Shown piece after piece: positions 44,661-56,000 of a stretch of 64,000 nt of DNA. This stretch comes from Haliscomenobacter sp965225875 (lineage in GTDB: Bacteria; Bacteroidota; Bacteroidia; Chitinophagales; Saprospiraceae): assembly GCF_965225875.1 (NCBI RefSeq), contig NZ_CBDDBS010000002.1, positions 372,001 through 436,000 of the forward strand. Reading direction: 5' to 3'. A program made the translations under genes and the position numbers. The number at the start of each line of letters is the position of its first letter. Position 1 is the stretch's first letter. The notes beneath the pieces were generated by a model. The model was not told where the DNA came from, made no database searches, and saw only the letters and a program-made list of their open reading frames with translations.

Positions 44661-45449
44661 TCAGGTTTTTTGCAGGTTTTTCAGTCGGTTGTTCAGTTCA
44701 AAAGCCAGAGCCATGTAGTTGAGGGCACCGTTGGATTCGGGGGCGTATTTGAATACGTCGAGTCCCTGTTCCTGGGCTTTAGCCAATGCGATATTGGGCC
44801 TGATCTGGGTCAGCAGCACTTTGTCTTCATAGTCTTGATGTAAGCGTTCGAGGATGCGAGGGGTCATCAGGTTGCGAGGATCGTAACGCGTGATGAGAAT
44901 ACCGAGAATTTCGAGCCCCGGATTGAGTTTTTTGCCAATAATATCCTTCATTATCAGCTCCATAAAACTCAACAAACCTTGTAAGGGCAGAAACTCAGCC
45001 TGCATGGGCAGGAGCACATAATCACTGGCCACCAGGGCATTGAGGGTAAGCATACCAATAGCTGGCGGGCAATCGAGAATGATGTGATCGTATTGATTGC
45101 GCAAAGGTTCAAGCAAAGCTTTCAACAGTTTTTCGCGGCCGTAAACGCTGATGAGTTTCAGTTCGGCTTTGGCCAGTTCCAGGGAAGCGGGTATAAACGG
45201 GATGCCGTTGATTTGCCGAATGATGGAGGCAAGTTCGGTCGCATCGCCGGAGGCTTCTGCATCAAGGATGTCGAAAATACTGGGACGAGGATTTTCCCGT
45301 AAACCCATCGATTGGGTGAGGTTGCACTGGGGGTCCAGGTCGACAAGCAACACGTTTTGCCCCAACTCGCGCCAGGCAGCAGCAAGGTTGAGGGCGGTAG
45401 TGGTTTTTCCGGACCCTCCTTTTTGTATGGCGATAGCGATGACAGGCAC
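44661..45449 (-). CDS. ParA/MinD-type ATPase inside the eCIS locus
   Basis: A 262-aa protein with deviant Walker A KGGSGKTT (10-17), VLLVDLDPQCNLT and IILDCPPAIGMLTLNAL, the three motifs of ParA-family partition ATPases. There is no N-terminal DNA-binding domain and no ParB gene beside it, so chromosome or plasmid partition is unlikely. It lies 22 bp after the tape-measure gene and 8 bp before the giant cargo gene, which ties it to the eCIS operon. It may position particles or cargo in the cell; that is inference. Confidence 0.85.
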   Translation of the reverse strand: MPVIAIAIQKGGSGKTTTALNLAAAWRELGQNVLLVDLDPQCNLTQSMGLRENPRPSIFDILDAEASGDATELASIIRQINGIPFIPASLELAKAELKLISVYGREKLLKALLEPLRNQYDHIILDCPPAIGMLTLNALVASDYVLLPMQAEFLPLQGLLSFMELIMKDIIGKKLNPGLEILGILITRYDPRNLMTPRILERLHQDYEDKVLLTQIRPNIALAKAQEQGLDVFKYAPESNGALNYMALAFELNNRLKNLQKT

Positions 45450-45471
45450 GTGGTTGATTTTTAGTTACGGT

Positions 45472-47283
45472 TCATACATTCCATTCTACATGGAGCAGGT
45501 TCTTCATCCAGGGTAGTTTGAAGATGCCCATGCCCCAGGGCAGTTTTTGCAAAAGGATATCGAGGGTTTGAGGTTCTACTTGCAAGAGGTAATGGTCTTC
45601 ACGGCGGCTGATTTTGCCCGGGCGTTGCAGAAAGCCCTGGCGGAGGCTATCGTTGCTCACTTTTCCAAGTGCCCCCCAATGCTGAATGGCAGCCTGCATC
45701 ATGCTTTCAGCTTCCGCTACATGCTCAGGCTCCGGTAAAAATTCGCGCTCAACCGGGTTCGACATTTCCCAGCTGCAAAGGATTTTGGGCAGGTACAATT
45801 CGTATTCGGGTGCCTCCCGCATGCCGGTAGCGATGTAATGCAGCAGTTGGATGGCCTGGATACGGGCGTAATCACTTTTGAAATCTTTCCCTTCCAGATA
45901 AGCACAATGCTCAAACAGGTGTGTCAGGAAGGGATGAAGCAGCACTAGGCCAGCGTTTTGCAGGAACTGGGGTGTTTCATCGGGAAGTTCTTCAAAATTG
46001 TGGGTGTCTTTCGGTGCAGGTGTGTTTGCCCCTCCATGAAGGGAATCAGGCTGAAGGGTGTCTGAATTTGAGGGATTTCCCAAATGCGTGCTTTCATCAA
46101 ATGGCGAAGTACTTTCTGAATGCTGTGTTGGCTGATCGTTTATTGCTGATGTAGGTTTGCTAATTTCAGGCTCCAGAGCCTCGGTTGTGGGGGAAGATGT
46201 TTTCACTGTTTTTTCCATAGACAAGCCTGGATTGTTGGACAGCTTATCGTCCAGTTGTTCGCTAGCCTCCATAGAAAGTTTGGGTAAAAATACTTCCGAC
46301 ACCTGGCGGGCAAAAGTTGGCAAACCCTGAAAACGGCTATGGAGGGCCAAAACCCTGGTTTGAACCATGGTATTGTGTTTCGTCGCTTTTGAGGTATTTA
46401 GTTTTTGTATAAAATACTCAACATCAATCCCATATATTTCTTTAAACAGCGACCACAGGATTTTTTTCAAAAAAGGTTCTTCATGAATAAGACCACCAGT
46501 TTCAACAATCTGCTGAAAAAATGCTTCCCAAAATTTTTGGGTCAAAGCCCTGACTACCTTAGGAGTTCCTGGCTGTGGCTGAGAAGACAATACGGATACT
46601 GGCGATGAAAAATCTGAGGAATGCGCCGCACTTTTTGATTTAGCGCCAGGGACATGTTTGAATACCATGCGCTGAAAATCCTGCTCTAGCATCCAATTTC
46701 CAAGCGCTTGAAATGCCTCAAACAAGGGTTCAAGGGATTTTCCACAAACTGCACCGGCCAAACGGGTCAGGAAAATTGGAGTGTGTTGTTTGACCAGTCG
46801 CTCAACACTTTGCGGGTTATTCCTCAAGGTTTTTAACAATTGCTCCAAAGCCGAACGACGTGCAGCGACTTCCTGTAGCACTGCTTCGAGGCGAACCTGT
46901 TCAGATGCTGCTGCATAATAGGGTGGTAAATTACCCTGACTCAGAAAATACAGCCATGCCTCAAAGTGCCCCTGGGTACTTGGAAGAAGTTTGGTGTTTG
47001 CCCCCTTACCCGAGAGAAGAAGGTTTATTTGCGTTTCCAGGGCTTCCAAAATTGCCGTACGCAATTTTTCCCGCCAATCCTTCATGCTGATCAACGGAAG
47101 TTCCAGATCCAGTTGATCAATACGCAGCAGTTGGTTATCTGGAATAAGTTGTTCAAATAGCGCTTCTAACTCAGGTACCATGTCGCTGAGGAACCAATGC
47201 CCGAGCTCCTGATTCAAGGCATAGCCTTTAGCGCGTCGGTCGACGGCCACCATCAGGCTTACTTTGTTGATCAGGTGCTTCAT
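45472..47283 (-). CDS. Contractile injection system tape-measure protein (Afp14-like)
   Basis: A 603-aa protein. The start (MKHLINKVSLMVAVDRRAKG), with LEALFEQLIPDNQLLRIDQLDLELP, fits the CIS tape-measure family, whose members begin with a short strand, a helix and the RID.L.LDL block. The middle is variable and polar (Ser/Thr/Pro-rich at about 345-440). The end (AGLVLLHPFLTHLFEHCAYL, then the closing aromatic block QVEPQTLDILLQKLPWGMGI) is also typical. The tape measure sets the length of tube and sheath. Spacing to neighbours is 11 and 22 bp. Confidence 0.8.
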   Translation of the reverse strand: MKHLINKVSLMVAVDRRAKGYALNQELGHWFLSDMVPELEALFEQLIPDNQLLRIDQLDLELPLISMKDWREKLRTAILEALETQINLLLSGKGANTKLLPSTQGHFEAWLYFLSQGNLPPYYAAASEQVRLEAVLQEVAARRSALEQLLKTLRNNPQSVERLVKQHTPIFLTRLAGAVCGKSLEPLFEAFQALGNWMLEQDFQRMVFKHVPGAKSKSAAHSSDFSSPVSVLSSQPQPGTPKVVRALTQKFWEAFFQQIVETGGLIHEEPFLKKILWSLFKEIYGIDVEYFIQKLNTSKATKHNTMVQTRVLALHSRFQGLPTFARQVSEVFLPKLSMEASEQLDDKLSNNPGLSMEKTVKTSSPTTEALEPEISKPTSAINDQPTQHSESTSPFDESTHLGNPSNSDTLQPDSLHGGANTPAPKDTHNFEELPDETPQFLQNAGLVLLHPFLTHLFEHCAYLEGKDFKSDYARIQAIQLLHYIATGMREAPEYELYLPKILCSWEMSNPVEREFLPEPEHVAEAESMMQAAIQHWGALGKVSNDSLRQGFLQRPGKISRREDHYLLQVEPQTLDILLQKLPWGMGIFKLPWMKNLLHVEWNV

Positions 47284-47294
47284 AAAGGGCTATT

Positions 47295-50057
47295 TTAGGC
47301 TTTAAATTTTTTAATGAGTGCATCCCTAACTTTTTTGTGCTTCGGGCTGCTTAATGCCTTGGGGTTCCAACTACCCAATGTTGTTGAATCAAGTTGGTAA
47401 CCGGTTTTTTCTGGTAGTCCCTTCAAAATGGTATCCAATGCTTTGTTGGTTGCCACTGGCAGGCCATTTGGGAACAAGAAAAACAATTTGTCCAGGGTAA
47501 AATTCAGGGCATTTTCCAACAAAACTTGATAAGCTTCGGTCGGAACGGAAGCTTCACGTTTGTCGAAGCTGAGTTGAGTAACGGCATTTTTGAAAGACCT
47601 GAGCAGGTCTTCAGGGCCATCGTTGCTGTTAAAAAGGCCAATAAGGCTGATGAAAGCTCGGGTTTGCACCAATTCTGGATGTGCCTCACTAGCCAGGTTA
47701 GCCGCTTTACGGTATTGGTTGTGGCGGGTACGTAGGGTGGTTTCGAGTGAAGTTGAAGTTTGGACGGCTTGATCTCTGTTGTCAATACTGATTTCCAACA
47801 GGATGTTTTTCTGGTCAACAATGCCCGTGCTTTGGTGTATGGTATTGAGTTCAATGACGTACGTCTGTTCCTTGCCAGTAAAATTTTGCAATAAGGTAGT
47901 AAAATCCAAATTTCGCCTATCCGTTTCCCGTACATCTTCAGGAGTAAGATCACCAGCCTTAAACCATTTCCACACATATTGATCAGCAGGCAGGGATTTA
48001 TTGGACCAACTCAGAAGAAGTTCCTGCTCGGTTTCTATTACTCTAGGTGAAAGAACCAGCCTAATTTTGATTACATTCTCATTCTTGTAAAAACTGAGGG
48101 TTTCACCTATTGAAACAATAACTTCTTCCCATTGTCTAAGAGAATCTTTATCCAGTTCAAAATCAGCATAAATACCCTGAATTTTTTTAGAAATACTTAC
48201 GGGTGCCTGATTGTTGTTACTGGCATCCAGGCTTACGATGAAAGATGCTTTTCTCTGGTTAAAATCGAATTTATGTTTAAACGCGCTGGATCTTCCACCA
48301 ACTTTAATGTCTTTACCATCAACGCTCCACTGAAATTCGGTAGCATTTTCAGAGGTGCTTTTGAAATTGACTTCTAAAGGGAGCAGTTCTTTTCCAGGTC
48401 CATTGGTCAATAACTCTTTTAATGGAAAAACATAACATTCAATACCATCCTCAGCACCCTGTCCAAAATTGTTTGGACTCTCCACGATGAATTGAGCAAT
48501 TACTTTTTCCACGTTAACTGCGGGTGGTTCCTGGTACCAATCGTAATAGGGCAAAGCAAAATCGCCTAAAACTCTAACTCCCTCCTCACCCTGCTCTACA
48601 AGTAGCAATAAGGTTCCACCTTTGGGTACCCCGCCCATGGGTTGGAGTCCAGGATGCTGTAAAAAATAGTTCCTGAGTTGTATTATGCCACCTGGCTGCG
48701 ATGCTGGAAAGCTACAGAGCTTGATCTGGAATGGAAGATTCAATTCTTTTTTAAGCGTTTGTAGTGATCGATCTGCATTTAAATAAAGGTCGTCCTGATT
48801 TAAAGTTCTTGTTAGCCTTCCAGATTTTTCAATATGCCCGCTGACCTGTACAAAATTACAACCCTCGTTGTAACAGAATGTGTGCTCACCTGGCGGAATT
48901 TGGCCTTGAAGGCTCCGCCGAGTAGCCAGAAAATTCCATTGATTGCGAATCTTTTCATGGTTTGCATACCAGGGAATGGCACGTAAGCTTAAAGGCACTT
49001 CATCGGAACGAGAAGGGGTATAGGTAAGATTTTGACTGGCCTGGAAATTGAGGTTTTCCGCTTTGCAGAGCTCCAAAAGGCGTTGAGCGTAAAATTGGGC
49101 TTCTTCTTTACCTTCCACTGGTTTTATGGCGCTCTGCCATTCGTGGCGGCAATCATCTTCACCCCAACAGTGGGCTGGAATACGGCCCAGACCAATTACA
49201 TTTGGATAGTTTTGGGGAATCCAGCGGCGTTTGTTGTGGTGAAAGTAAGGCAAGGAAATTAGCTCATTATAGGCACTTGCCAGGGTCCGCAAGTAATCAT
49301 AAGCATAGTTGGGACTTGTTTTTATTTGGTTCTCCTTATCATCCAAAAGCATTTTCCTGAAATCCTCAGGTTTTTCGTAGCAAAAGAGCCCTGGGAAGCA
49401 TCCCGAAAACAACTCAATGCTTTGGTAAAGTTCTTCACTACCTTGCCCGATTTTTTGGATGAATTTTTGATAAAATACTTCCCTTGAGCTTAGGGACTCT
49501 ATGTCTTCGCCTGTAAAAGTAGGAAGGCACAAATGTTGAAAGCAAGGTTTTGCGGCAGGAGCATCTTGGGGTTTAGGTGTGGCAATGTAAAAAACCAGCG
49601 CATAAGTACGTTTTTCATTGACATCATTTTCCCGGAAACAACTTGAAGCATTATTTGAGCCTCCTTGTTCTTCCAGTTTGACCAGAACACAATCGCCTGG
49701 AGCAATTCGTTGAATGTTTCCAGTGTCAGTATCCTGCCGCACCCTGAGAAGTTTCAAATGGCTGAAGTATGGCTTCATCTTTTCATCGGGAGTGATTTCC
49801 TCGCTTAGAACTAAATGGCAGGGGTTTTCAAGGCGAACCAATTGGCCATTGGGCATAACTGCAACACCTGGGGAAACTGTTACTATTCCGTTTTCCAATT
49901 TTACCTCCAATCCACTCACAATCCCGGTACCATCTAGATATAGGTTGGAGAATTTTTGGGCCTGATCAAAAAAGCTGACCACATCGTTGAGCTCTCCGTG
50001 GCGGAGTACAGCCCCTTTTTTGAATAAGACCAGGTTGTTTGGTTGTGTGGTGCTCAT
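47295..50057 (-). CDS. Large eCIS-locus protein with fibre-like N-terminal module
   Basis: A 920-aa protein, not a family I can name with certainty. The N-terminal 80 residues (LVLFKKGAVLRHGELNDVV, GIVSGLEVKLENGIVTVSPG, VAVMPNGQLVRLEN) resemble attachment modules of phage tail-fibre proteins. The centre is a long Cys-containing domain; the later part has Ig/PKD-like beta segments (VNFKSTSENATEFQWSVDGK). There is no signal peptide. Located between the giant baseplate protein and the tape measure, it probably is a baseplate spoke, fibre or cap component. Confidence 0.6.
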   Translation of the reverse strand: MSTTQPNNLVLFKKGAVLRHGELNDVVSFFDQAQKFSNLYLDGTGIVSGLEVKLENGIVTVSPGVAVMPNGQLVRLENPCHLVLSEEITPDEKMKPYFSHLKLLRVRQDTDTGNIQRIAPGDCVLVKLEEQGGSNNASSCFRENDVNEKRTYALVFYIATPKPQDAPAAKPCFQHLCLPTFTGEDIESLSSREVFYQKFIQKIGQGSEELYQSIELFSGCFPGLFCYEKPEDFRKMLLDDKENQIKTSPNYAYDYLRTLASAYNELISLPYFHHNKRRWIPQNYPNVIGLGRIPAHCWGEDDCRHEWQSAIKPVEGKEEAQFYAQRLLELCKAENLNFQASQNLTYTPSRSDEVPLSLRAIPWYANHEKIRNQWNFLATRRSLQGQIPPGEHTFCYNEGCNFVQVSGHIEKSGRLTRTLNQDDLYLNADRSLQTLKKELNLPFQIKLCSFPASQPGGIIQLRNYFLQHPGLQPMGGVPKGGTLLLLVEQGEEGVRVLGDFALPYYDWYQEPPAVNVEKVIAQFIVESPNNFGQGAEDGIECYVFPLKELLTNGPGKELLPLEVNFKSTSENATEFQWSVDGKDIKVGGRSSAFKHKFDFNQRKASFIVSLDASNNNQAPVSISKKIQGIYADFELDKDSLRQWEEVIVSIGETLSFYKNENVIKIRLVLSPRVIETEQELLLSWSNKSLPADQYVWKWFKAGDLTPEDVRETDRRNLDFTTLLQNFTGKEQTYVIELNTIHQSTGIVDQKNILLEISIDNRDQAVQTSTSLETTLRTRHNQYRKAANLASEAHPELVQTRAFISLIGLFNSNDGPEDLLRSFKNAVTQLSFDKREASVPTEAYQVLLENALNFTLDKLFFLFPNGLPVATNKALDTILKGLPEKTGYQLDSTTLGSWNPKALSSPKHKKVRDALIKKFKA

Positions 50058-50078
50058 ATGAAACTTGGATTGGAAAGT

Positions 50079-53000
50079 TTACAATAAAGTAATTTCGTCA
50101 ATGAAGGCATCAGCGTCATCCAATACCTTGGTGTAGGTGCTTTTTATTTTCTCTATGGCTCGGATAAGTTTGGATTTTCCTTCTTCAAAATTACCATTGG
50201 CCAATTGGATCAACCATTGCTTGTATCTGTATTCAAATTCAAACATTTCTCGCGGGTTCACCCAATTCACCGCAAGTTTGCAATGTGCTGGCAACTCACG
50301 GCGGAGGGTATTTTCGAAGAAATCACGGAAACGGGAATTGCGGAAACGTTTTGCCCAAAAAGGCAATACAACCGTGACCTGGGCTGAATAGGGATCTCCT
50401 CCCGGGAGGTATTTCTCAATACATGGGCGAAAAGCCTCCAGATCTTGATCTTCTGAAATATCCCATAAAGCTGTGAGTTCAGGTGGCAGTTTCAAAAGCT
50501 CATTTTCATCCTTTTCAGGCTTCAAAAAAGGCCGAAGCAGAATGTTTTCTACGACGTGAAAACCTTCTGAATCCAGCAGTTTCAACATCCGTTTTGCGCC
50601 ATCTTCTGCTGAATGCCGGCTTGGGAATCGACCTGGATATTGGGCAATTGTCCTTTTATTGTCTACCAGTTCAAAGCTGAAATCATTACAATCTTCACCT
50701 TGAGTATCCAATAAGGCGAACCCTGATTTTATTTGCTCAGTTTCAAAAAGCAGCCCAAAGCATTTGTCTTTATACTTTAAGGCTTCATCTTCAGTTTTAA
50801 AATGCTTAAAACTTTCCCAGATATAAGCCCCGGTTACCTCATCGATTGCCTGATTGGAAACTTGCCAGTATCGACTGTAAATCCTGAGAACAAAATATGG
50901 TGCTGTTTCTTTTCGGGTTGGGCGTACCCATTTAACAGGGTATTCATGGGAAAATAAAATGCTCTCTTTTTGTTTACTTGAGGCTTCCTCGAAACTAAAT
51001 AATGAGGAGTCGTTTTCGTAAGCAATTGCTACGGTAATACCATCTTCATTGTGCAATTCAAGTTGGTACTGATCTTTTTCTTTATCAATGGGGGTGATGT
51101 GGTAAAATTCCGGGTATTCCACCCATGGAGTCATTTGTTCAAACCAGATCTGACATTTAGATTTGCCATCATGGGTTAAGGGACTTCGCCAATTGAAAGT
51201 CTGCCCTTCAAAAGTAAAGGTGCAATAACCTGGAATGGTAACGGTTACTTTGTACTCTTCATCCTTTTTTTTGATGATCCTCTCTTCTATACTGTCATTA
51301 AACTGTTTGGATATAAGTTTGCTTATCTGTGGTGTGTTTCCACACGCATACAAACGCATCAGTTCCTTCTTTTTTTCAGCTCGTATGTTGGCATTGCGGT
51401 ATTGGTAGGGGTGAAAAGCCAGGTGGTAGCCGTCATTTACAACTTTATAGGTATATTGACAGGCATTGTCTACAGGAGCGACGACCACTCCATCTGGTTT
51501 AAAAACCTGGTTCAATAAGTCATTCTCCACCCCAATTTCCCAAACTTTTATTTCATGCCGTACCGATTTGAAGCAACCTGGGTTCTCCCCTTCGGTTAAA
51601 GATTCATAGGAGACAGAATCGAGCATTACCTCTCCCAGGTCCAAAGCAAAAGGCCTGGTCCTGCGGCAAATATTAGCCGGGACTTCCAAAAGGCGCAGCA
51701 TCTCCATAAAAGCGTTGCGCGCTTCAATGATGGTACTGTAAGCATTTACCCCAATCCATTCGTATTCCTCGCTGGAAACATTGTATAGTCGAACTCCTAT
51801 TTTACCTGAATTGTCAATAAAAAATGGATAACGTTTTGCACAATTGTTGATTTCCTTTATTGCTTTGTTTGCTTCAAGCTGAGTATTGTACCGCTTTAGC
51901 AAATGGAATTTTGGGGTTAATGCTACTTTTCGGTAATCGAAAACCTGGATTTCATAACGCTTTGGGCCATTTCCTACTTTTTGTACGACGAAAGCATTGC
52001 AATCAGCCAACAATGCTACATAGGAAACCCGTAATTGGTCGCTTAATGCTGCTTTGATTTCTTCCTCATCACTAAATACTTCGTTGCTCCGCAAAGTGAA
52101 GCAAGATGCTCCGCATGCCAGGCTCAATTGAAAATAATAAGGTTGAAGAACCTGTTTTGGTGAACATTTATCTTTACTGGGCATAATGCGGGGCGTCACT
52201 TCCTGTACCATTTCAGGAGCCAGCAAATCAGGGAATTTTTTATCCGCGCATTGCCAATATTGCCAAAAGGCAAGATGGGCAGCATTCCGTGAGGCAGCGT
52301 CCAAAAAGGTGGTGTAAAAACGAGCAATTACATAATTTTCGTCACGCAATCGGAAACGGGTAAAATGGGGTGCTATATCATTTTCTGATTTGGGATTGGG
52401 GTAGTCAGGCTGAAAAGAGGGTAAAAGGGACATGAGACTATCTGCCTCCAAATCAGGAGCACAGCTCAGGTTCGGATTGTTTGGACCAAAAAAGGCATCC
52501 GGTTCACCACGGATTATTTCGGGCTCACAACAATGAATAACTTTTTCATCTTTTTGAGGAGAGCCTGTTACTTTCTTTTTACCTGGAGCCACTTCAGGGG
52601 CACAAGCCACCTTATTGTCATTTATTTTAAAAATTAGTTGTTTAGGTAAGCTCCCTTTAATTGATTCTTTGGCACTTTTTGCTTGTTCAGGATTTGGAAA
52701 GGGACTCGTTTCAGCAATTTCTTTCCCATTTAAGGGCTCAATTAATACAATTTTAGATGATTCAATTTTCAGAATTTGGTCTTGATTCTGAGCGTCATTG
52801 AACTGCTGCAATACCCCGGTTCCTGCGGTGATCGCCAACTCAGCAGTTTCAAAAACCTGATCGCTAGTGCTGTAAAAGTAATTCAAACTGCCTGCACAAT
52901 CCCAAAACGGAATAAGATACCCATAAGCATCAGCAATTGTTTCTGGATGTGATTTAAGGTAAGGCGGTAAAATCCAGACCGGGAGTTTTTCAAATTCTTC

Positions 53001-56000
53001 ATCAGCTTCAGCAATTATCCTTTCTTCTGATGACAACAACAGGCGGTAATTATCAGATGGTCCTTCGAGCACACTTAGCCCTCCTTTCTTCATTTCCTGG
53101 AGCTGAATGTACAAAGCCTGATAGGCCTGAATTTCATCCTGATAATCATTTTTCCCGCGTAGGTGGTAGGTTTTATCCTCTTCCCCATTTAGGGTAATAC
53201 TGGTAAAATATCGACCCTCAGTGAATAAAAAAGTGCTCATTTGGGCGATATCCGCTTCAATTTCGGCCCTGATCTTTTTACAATATTCCTCTCGGTTCCC
53301 TTCAGGAAACGGAATCAAAGAAAGGGCTTCAAAAGTTTCTTCATCAAAGACTGGTACTTCTTGTTTAGGGTCTCCAACCGGAATTTCGCGCTTAAAAATA
53401 AAGGGAATCCGAACCCTCCCATTGGGCATGGGAAGATAGTTTTCGATTTTCTGGGCCGCTTTCAAGAAAGCTTCAAAAGCAATTGCAGCTTCAGTGCGGG
53501 TATTAAAAAACACATTGCTTCTAAACAATGGATCTGAACTTTCCTTTGAAAACCAGAGGAATCGATAACCAGCCTTTTTTTCGGGCTGAATAGCACGCTC
53601 CAGATAAGTGGGAATTTCCAAAGCTTGCTGAAGCAGTTTTAATGCAACTGAAGCTTCCCCTTCAGAAGCAAAGTGTTTAGGTGAACGGGCTATTTCAAGC
53701 CAATTTTCCGGTTTATCTGCAGGAAGAAAAAGCCTAGCCTTTGCATCAATTTTTCCAAGTGACAAGTAGTATCCCAGCTGCTCGGAGCAAGGTAAAATGC
53801 GCCAACCGTTTACCTGACGGCTTAAAAGCAGTGCTTGCCATACCCTTTCAAAGGCACCAGCCTGATCATCAATTTTATGGCGTCTACTGCTCTGGAACAA
53901 AGTTTCTCCTTGCTGATCACGCACAGCCCATTCGATGAAACCATCAGAATAATTGACAGAGAACTCAGGCCAAGAGTTTTTTAAATCGGCTATAAAGGAT
54001 GATTTGAATTGGTTTTTGAGCTCTGGAGTTTCAAAAAAACGGGTAGCTTCGGCAATTTTGACACCATTTTCATCTTTCAGGTAAAAAGAAAAGTCGTATT
54101 CCTGCCCCTGACTACGGCCATCTATTATTTCTCCAAAGTTGTCGTTCAAGGCGTGTTGAACTGCCTTATAAAAACCCAACATTGCTGAAGAGGTATTGAT
54201 AAACCAGTCTGAGCTTTTCAACACTATTTCATCTGCCAGGTTTTTCAATACAAAACGGAAGCGCTGATCGGTTTTTTGGGCTGTTACAATCTGCCCTTCA
54301 AAGAATTTTTGCCAATAATTGATGGTTTCTTCCCTTTCTTCGGCATTCGTTATAAAGGGAAGATAGCTAATCTGGGTACAATTGTCTGCGGTTTTTAAGG
54401 TAAAACTATAAAGCCCTTGCTCTTCGCAATCATGCCGATAAATCGTTCCGGTGCGGAATGCTTCGGCTAAAGTTTCATCCTTAACCTGAGGAGAATGACT
54501 TTCAAAGATGGGGAGATCTTTAATCTTCCATTGATAGTACGAACTTGTTTGCTCTCCAACCAGTTTAAGATGGCTGAGCGTACGACGGCTCCAATTGTCA
54601 AGCCCCATAAAACCAGCTACCCGTTGCTCAAAACCCGAAACATTTTCGGTATCCCATACTTTGGGCTTGGTATAATCAAAACCCTTGCCCCGATTCCGGG
54701 CAGTTTCATCATAGCGGGATAAAAAACGTGCCTTGTCTGCTAATATTTCGGGCATGGCTTTTTGAGCACCTTCCAATGCAAAGGACAACAAAGTATACTC
54801 AGTGAATTGCTCACCGAAGCGGGCCAGCAAATGATTAAGAAATTTATCCCTCCGTTGGTTAAAAATTTCCGGTGACTCTGTTATCCGGCTCAAATAATCA
54901 GCATAAGCAATAGGTTTGTATACCAAATGGCCAATGTAACCTTCAAGGGTTTCCTCGTAGCTATAACTTTCCTCAAGAAAGGCCAGGTAACGCAGCAGGT
55001 TTGCAGCGTTTTCTGCATCATTACGTGTTTTGTAAAACAGCTCGCTGATGAGTACGGCCCCCTGTCCGACAAGCTTGAATAAGAAGTAAAAAAGTTTGTT
55101 TTCGGGCAGGTTTTCTCCCCCTTCTTCATTCCATCTATCATAAATTTCTAACTGAATCAAATTTTGTTCAAAAGCCTGACGGAATAAATTCTCTGTATTT
55201 TTCAACAGGGGTTTGGTGTTAAATTCACCAAGGTAATCCTCATACCGCAGCTTACCTGTTTTAATAAAAGGGAAAAAACGAGCAAATACCCGGCCATGAA
55301 AAAGTGAATAACTTTCGGTTTGTTGTTGATCATAGTCCTCTCCTCTAAGGATCAATCCGGCATCGGGCATGTTTTCAACGAGGGTGTTGAAATAGGTGTT
55401 GCGGGGCAATTCTTTTGGCCTGAGTGCAAAAAGTTGTCTCACATTAGCCAATTGGGAAAGGTAATTGGCCAACAACTGATCAAAAAAAGCAAGGTAGGCC
55501 TTCAATTGCAAGGATTGCCGTTTCCTGATCTCCTTAGCCTGGCGGTCTTTTTCGGGAAGTTTATCACTAATGATTGGAAGTTCGTTCTCATTGATGCCGT
55601 AAACGGCCGGGAACTCCCGCTGAATGGATGTATATTCTGCAAAGTCATAGTGTTTACCCTGAGGAATAAAATCACCCAGTTCATAAGGATCACGAAGTAC
55701 CTTGTTGTAATTGGCTAATCTTTGATTGAGTTTTCTTTTTGCTGCACTAGAATCGTACCGAATGGGGAGTTGCCCTTTGCTGTACAGGATTTCGCATTTC
55801 TCTAGCAGGAGCCTTGGGCTTTTAAGCTGATCCAAAGTCAAATTCCAGCTTGCTCCATTGGGCATGGAATCACTAAAAAAGGTGAGCCGTCGGATCCCAC
55901 GTACTCCTTTTCTAGGTAACTGAGAGATGATCAGCTGATAAACGTCGGATAAATTGAGTTCTTTTTTCGCGCTAAGGGTTTCCAGTACATTGGATTCCAA

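Noticed and set aside
44661..45449. Plasmid partition locus
   Set aside because: Only a ParA-type ATPase is present; no ParB, replication gene or centromere-like repeats nearby.
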